A stretch of 7,812 nt of DNA from Rhodothermaceae bacterium. GTDB lineage: Bacteria; Bacteroidota; Rhodothermia; Rhodothermales; JAHEMB01. The position numbers and the translations under genes were made by a program. Positions 4,479 to 7,812 of this stretch are shown here, in pieces. Numbering within the stretch: the stretch's first letter is position 1; the number at the start of each line of letters is the position of its first letter. The stretch covers positions 1-7,812 of the forward strand of contig JAHEMB010000135.1 in NCBI GenBank assembly GCA_024643915.1, given 5' to 3'. The notes below the pieces were generated by a model. The model was not told the DNA's origin and searched no databases. It worked only from the letters and a program-made list of their open reading frames with translations.

Positions 4479-7400
4479 CTACCGCTCGGTCTCGGCCCGC
4501 AGTTCTTCGGGGGCGCCGTCGCCGGTGAGGCCGTTGGTGAGGGCGGGCTGCGGCGCCGGCGGCGCGGCGAAGCCATCCGTGCCGAGACCCTCGGCAAGCG
4601 CCGTAACTTCCTTCTTCCCGAAGACGGATGCAAGGTGCAGCCCAAGCGAGTCGAAGGTTGAGTACATCACCGGGACGATGACGAGCGTGAGGAACGTGGC
4701 GAAGGTGAGGCCGCTGATGATGGCCGTGCCCATCGGCCCCCAGAACTGCGTGTTTTCCGAGCCGATGTTAAAGTTCGGATCCCAGTTCGTCAGCAGCCCC
4801 ACGAAATCGACGTTTATGCCGAAGGTGAGGGGCACCAGGCCGATGACGGTGGTGAGGGCCGTCAGGATGACCGGGCGCAGGCGCGTGGCGCCGCCCTCAA
4901 TGATGGCGTCGCGCTTCTCCATGCCGCGCTCCCGGAGCTGCATGATGTAGTCGATCAGCACGATGTTGTTGTTGACGACGATGCCCGCGAGCGAGATGAC
5001 ACCGATGAAGGTCATCAGGCCGTAAGGCGTACGCGTCAGCAGCAGGCCCAGCAACACGCCGATGAGGCTGAGCCCCACCGCCACCATGATGATGAACGGC
5101 GCCGAGACGCTGTTGAACTGGGCGATCATGATCATGAAAATGAGCGCTACGGCGATCAGGAGGGCGGTCGTCAGGAAGCCGAAGGCCTCGGCCTGCTCCT
5201 CGTTCTGGCCGGTGTACGCCATGTCGTAGCCCGCCGGCAGCTCGGCCTCGTAGTCGGCCAGGTAGGCCTGCACCTGCCCCAGGACGGCCTGGGCGTTGTA
5301 GCCCTGCATCACGTCGGCGCTGACGATGCCCACGCGCCGGGCGTCGAGGTGGGTGATAGAGCCGGGGCCGCCGCTCTCCTGCAGGTCCGCCACGGCGGTG
5401 ATGGGGATCTGCTGGCCCTCGTACTTGATCGTCAGGTTCTTGACGCTCTCCAGGCTACCGCGCTGGTCCTCAGCCAGGCGCACGATGATGTCGTACTCGT
5501 CCTGCCCGGTGCGGTAGGTGCTCGCCTCAATACCGTTGATGGCGGCCCGCACCGTGTTGGCGATCTGGAACGTGTTGAGGCCAAACCGCCCTGCCCGCTC
5601 CCGGTCGATGTTCACGCGCAGTTCTGGGCGGCCCGCGTTGAGGTTGTCCGCCACGTCGACGAGGCCGGGGATACGGTCGGTATCGGCCGCCTGCAACAGC
5701 ATCTGCTTGAGGTCGCCCACGATACGCTCGATACGGGCGAACTCCGGCCCGGTCACTTCGATGTTGACGGGCGGGCCGGTATCCGGGCTCCAGCTATCCT
5801 TGGCGATGTCCACCTCCACGCCGGGGATGCCCTGGAACTGCTCGCGCAGGCGGGCCATCGTCACCTTGCTGGACGTTTCGCGGTCCTCGTAGTCGATCAG
5901 GTTGAGCGTCAGGCGGCTGCGCTCGGGGCTGGCCGCGCCCCCGCCGAACTGCGCGTCCGAACTCACCCCCACGCCGACGAGCATATTTTTGAGGTTCTCG
6001 GAGACGGTCGGGTCATCGGCCACGAGAGTGTTCAGGCGCCGCTCGGCTTCATCCGCAATCTGGTTGCTCGTCTCGATGTTGGTGCCGAGCTGGCCGGCGA
6101 GGGTGATGTTGATGAGGGCGGGGTCGGTGTCGGGGAAAAGCTCGGTGCCGGGATTGGCCACGCCGTACATCAGCAGGATGGCGAAGAGGGCGCCGAGGGT
6201 GCCCGTCAGCAGGCGGGCGCGGTTGTCCGTCAGCAGCAGCCGCGTGCGCCGGTTGAAGAGTGCCCCGAGCAGGCCCACGAGCACGATGACCGCCGGCAGG
6301 ATCAGCAGGTTGACGATGCTGACGAGTTCGACCTCGCGCGGGCTCAGGTACATGATGAAGGCGATGGTCGCCGCCACCGCGCCGAAGATCAGCCCGGCCT
6401 TGATGCTCACCCGTCCGCCCAGGTAGATGCTTTCGAGGGCGTGCAGGAAGATGCCGAGCACGCCGACGACGAGGAGGACGCCACCGGGAATGAGCAGGAT
6501 GGCGCCCGCCATCCCCCCTGCGAAGCTGCTGATGACGCCGCCCAGGATGAGCAACACGAAGCCGAGCGTGAAGCTGCCGAGAGCGAGCGTGTTACGCAGG
6601 AAGGCCCGCTTCACGCTATAGTCGCGCTGGAGCATCCAGCCGAGGAAGGCCCGGTAGCGCTTGATAACACGCGGCATGCCCCGCTGCACGAACCGTTTGC
6701 CGATGGGATCGAAGACCCGCTTGTGCAGCAGAATCAGGAGGGGCACGGCGAGGGCGAGCACCACCAGCATCTTGTAGTTGGCAAACGCCAGCACGAGGCC
6801 CAGCACCAGCACCACCCCGGCCGCGATGATTTTCACCATGCGCGGGCGCGCGGGGCGCTCCTCGTCGTCCAGCCGCACGAAGATGCCGGTGATGACGGGG
6901 TTGATGATGAGCGCCACGAAGAGCGACGCCGAGAGCGTGATGATGAGCGTGAGGGGCAGGTAGCTCATCCACTCGCCCATGATGCCGGGCCAGAACAGCA
7001 TTGGCGCGAAGGCCGCCACCGTCGTCGCCGTGGACGCCACCACGGCGCCGGCCACCTCGGCCGTGCCCAGCCGCGCCGCCTCGAACCGCGAATACCCTTC
7101 CTCCCTGAAGCGGTAAATGTTCTCCACAATCACCACCGCATTGTCCACCAGCATGCCGAGGGCGATGATGAGGGAGAAGAGGATGGTGAAGTTGAGCGTC
7201 TGGCCCATGGCCTGGAAAACCATGAACGTGATGAACATCGAGAGCGGAATGGCGATGCCGACAAGTGCAGCGTTGCGCACGCCAAGGAAGAACAGGAGGA
7301 CGGCGATGACGAAGATGATGCCGGCGATGATGTTGTTCTCCAGGTCCTTCACCATCGCTTCCACCTGCTCGCTCTGGTCGCCCGTGATGACGACCTGCGT

Positions 7401-7812
7401 GCCGCTGGGGAAGGGGAAGGTGGCGAGCGTCTGCTGCACCGCCTCGGCCGCCTCCAGGATGTTCGAGCCGGAGCGTTTCTTGACGCCGAGGTTGATCACC
7501 TGAAGCGTCTCGACTTCGTCCGTTGGCAGGACGGTCAGGTGGTCCTCCTCGTCCTCTATTTTGAGGACACGCAGGCGGGCGTAGCTCGCGCGCTCCTTGA
7601 AGCCGAAGACGACGTCGGCCACGTCGCGCACGTAGATGGGCGTGCCGCCGGGGCTTTCGATGACCAGGTTCTCGATCTCCGCCTCGGGGTTCTGGAACTC
7701 GCCGTCGATGCGGACGAGGTAGTTGAGCCGGTCCACGTCCACCGAGCCGCCGGGGAGGTTGGTGTTCTCCTCGCGGATGGTGGTGATGAGGTCGTCGAAT
7801 TCGAGGTTGTAG
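4479..7812 (-). CDS. RND efflux transporter permease (AcrB/HAE1-like), N-terminus beyond the window
   Basis: Partial: 1110 residues are visible up to the TAG at 4481-4479, and by comparison with AcrB about 195 N-terminal residues, including TM1, lie past the right edge. The GTG at 7742 is only internal, since the frame stays open to 7812. By family it is an inner-membrane, proton-driven pump working as a trimer with a periplasmic adaptor and an outer-membrane channel. Counting from the first complete codon: a porter piece (1-150), TM2-TM6 (about 158-311), TM7 (534-552) followed by GTELFPDTD, the second porter domain (to about 870), and TM8-TM12 (879-1050). TM4 has GMLVDNAVVIVEN with D223 matching the proton-relay Asp407 of AcrB; Asp408 is Asn here. 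In TM10, Lys940 of AcrB is replaced by Asn947 within N-N-N. These features favour HAE1 drug-type pumps over HME metal pumps. About 180 extra, mostly hydrophobic residues sit between TM6 and TM7. The Pro/Ala-rich tail (after about 1065) should be cytoplasmic. No adaptor gene is visible; it may be upstream. Substrate unknown. Confidence 0.95.
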   Translation of the reverse strand, partial: YNLEFDDLITTIREENTNLPGGSVDVDRLNYLVRIDGEFQNPEAEIENLVIESPGGTPIYVRDVADVVFGFKERASYARLRVLKIEDEEDHLTVLPTDEVETLQVINLGVKKRSGSNILEAAEAVQQTLATFPFPSGTQVVITGDQSEQVEAMVKDLENNIIAGIIFVIAVLLFFLGVRNAALVGIAIPLSMFITFMVFQAMGQTLNFTILFSLIIALGMLVDNAVVIVENIYRFREEGYSRFEAARLGTAEVAGAVVASTATTVAAFAPMLFWPGIMGEWMSYLPLTLIITLSASLFVALIINPVITGIFVRLDDEERPARPRMVKIIAAGVVLVLGLVLAFANYKMLVVLALAVPLLILLHKRVFDPIGKRFVQRGMPRVIKRYRAFLGWMLQRDYSVKRAFLRNTLALGSFTLGFVLLILGGVISSFAGGMAGAILLIPGGVLLVVGVLGIFLHALESIYLGGRVSIKAGLIFGAVAATIAFIMYLSPREVELVSIVNLLILPAVIVLVGLLGALFNRRTRLLLTDNRARLLTGTLGALFAILLMYGVANPGTELFPDTDPALINITLAGQLGTNIETSNQIADEAERRLNTLVADDPTVSENLKNMLVGVGVSSDAQFGGGAASPERSRLTLNLIDYEDRETSSKVTMARLREQFQGIPGVEVDIAKDSWSPDTGPPVNIEVTGPEFARIERIVGDLKQMLLQAADTDRIPGLVDVADNLNAGRPELRVNIDRERAGRFGLNTFQIANTVRAAINGIEASTYRTGQDEYDIIVRLAEDQRGSLESVKNLTIKYEGQQIPITAVADLQESGGPGSITHLDARRVGIVSADVMQGYNAQAVLGQVQAYLADYEAELPAGYDMAYTGQNEEQAEAFGFLTTALLIAVALIFMIMIAQFNSVSAPFIIMVAVGLSLIGVLLGLLLTRTPYGLMTFIGVISLAGIVVNNNIVLIDYIMQLRERGMEKRDAIIEGGATRLRPVILTALTTVIGLVPLTFGINVDFVGLLTNWDPNFNIGSENTQFWGPMGTAIISGLTFATFLTLVIVPVMYSTFDSLGLHLASVFGKKEVTALAEGLGTDGFAAPPAPQPALTNGLTGDGAPEELRAETER

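Noticed and set aside
4444..4950. 168-residue plus-strand open frame, and further plus-strand frames at 5518-5892, 5902-6426 and 7117-7503
   Set aside because: All lie antisense to the RND permease and give Arg/Ser/Pro-rich products without recognisable domains.

Overview
This is a GC-rich window (roughly 60-65% G+C by eye) from a Gram-negative-type bacterium. It encodes an inner-membrane RND pump, a lipoprotein with a classical lipobox and a secreted M16 peptidase. Shine-Dalgarno sequences are weak or absent before most starts. Together with the look of the proteins (a DUF493 protein, an RND pump with a wide hydrophobic insertion, spacers made of short purine or pyrimidine repeats), this suggests the Bacteroidota/Rhodothermota side of the tree, perhaps a Rhodothermales relative. 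That placement is inference; the window has no rRNA or other phylogenetic marker.

Layout, left to right. (1) Positions 1-187, minus strand: the first 62 codons of an exported M16-type zinc peptidase, running off the left edge. (2) Positions 188-460: a divergent intergenic region. It holds a tandem 11-bp repeat built on TTAACA that resembles an OmpR/PhoB-family binding site. (3) Positions 461-742, plus: a complete DUF493 (YbeD-like) protein, closed by a strong intrinsic terminator. (4) Positions 871-1692, plus: an M48-family metalloprotease lipoprotein, with a perfect 8-bp inverted repeat directly before its start codon. (5) Positions 1782-2963 and 3071-4288, both minus: two tandem paralogous methyltransferases with an N-terminal four-Cys zinc site, a central SAM-binding domain and a C-terminal Methyltransf_14-like domain. 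A 33-bp imperfect inverted repeat separates them and overlaps the stop codon of the upstream gene. (6) Positions 4479-7812, minus: most of an RND efflux permease (HAE1-like), running off the right edge and followed by an intrinsic terminator.

Reading of the whole. The minus-strand units are the RND gene, which ends at its own terminator, and then the methyltransferase pair, probably one transcript. The pair converges on the M48 gene across an 89-bp spacer of nested repeats. M16, M48 and RND all act at the cell envelope. The methyltransferases look like sugar C-methyltransferases, but no sugar biosynthesis genes are present, so their substrate is open. No mobile element, CRISPR array, tRNA or rRNA is visible. 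I do not see a clear new multi-gene system. The most unusual items are the membrane insertion in the RND pump, the intercistronic hairpin, the TTAACA operator-like repeat and the divergent active-site motif of the methyltransferase pair.
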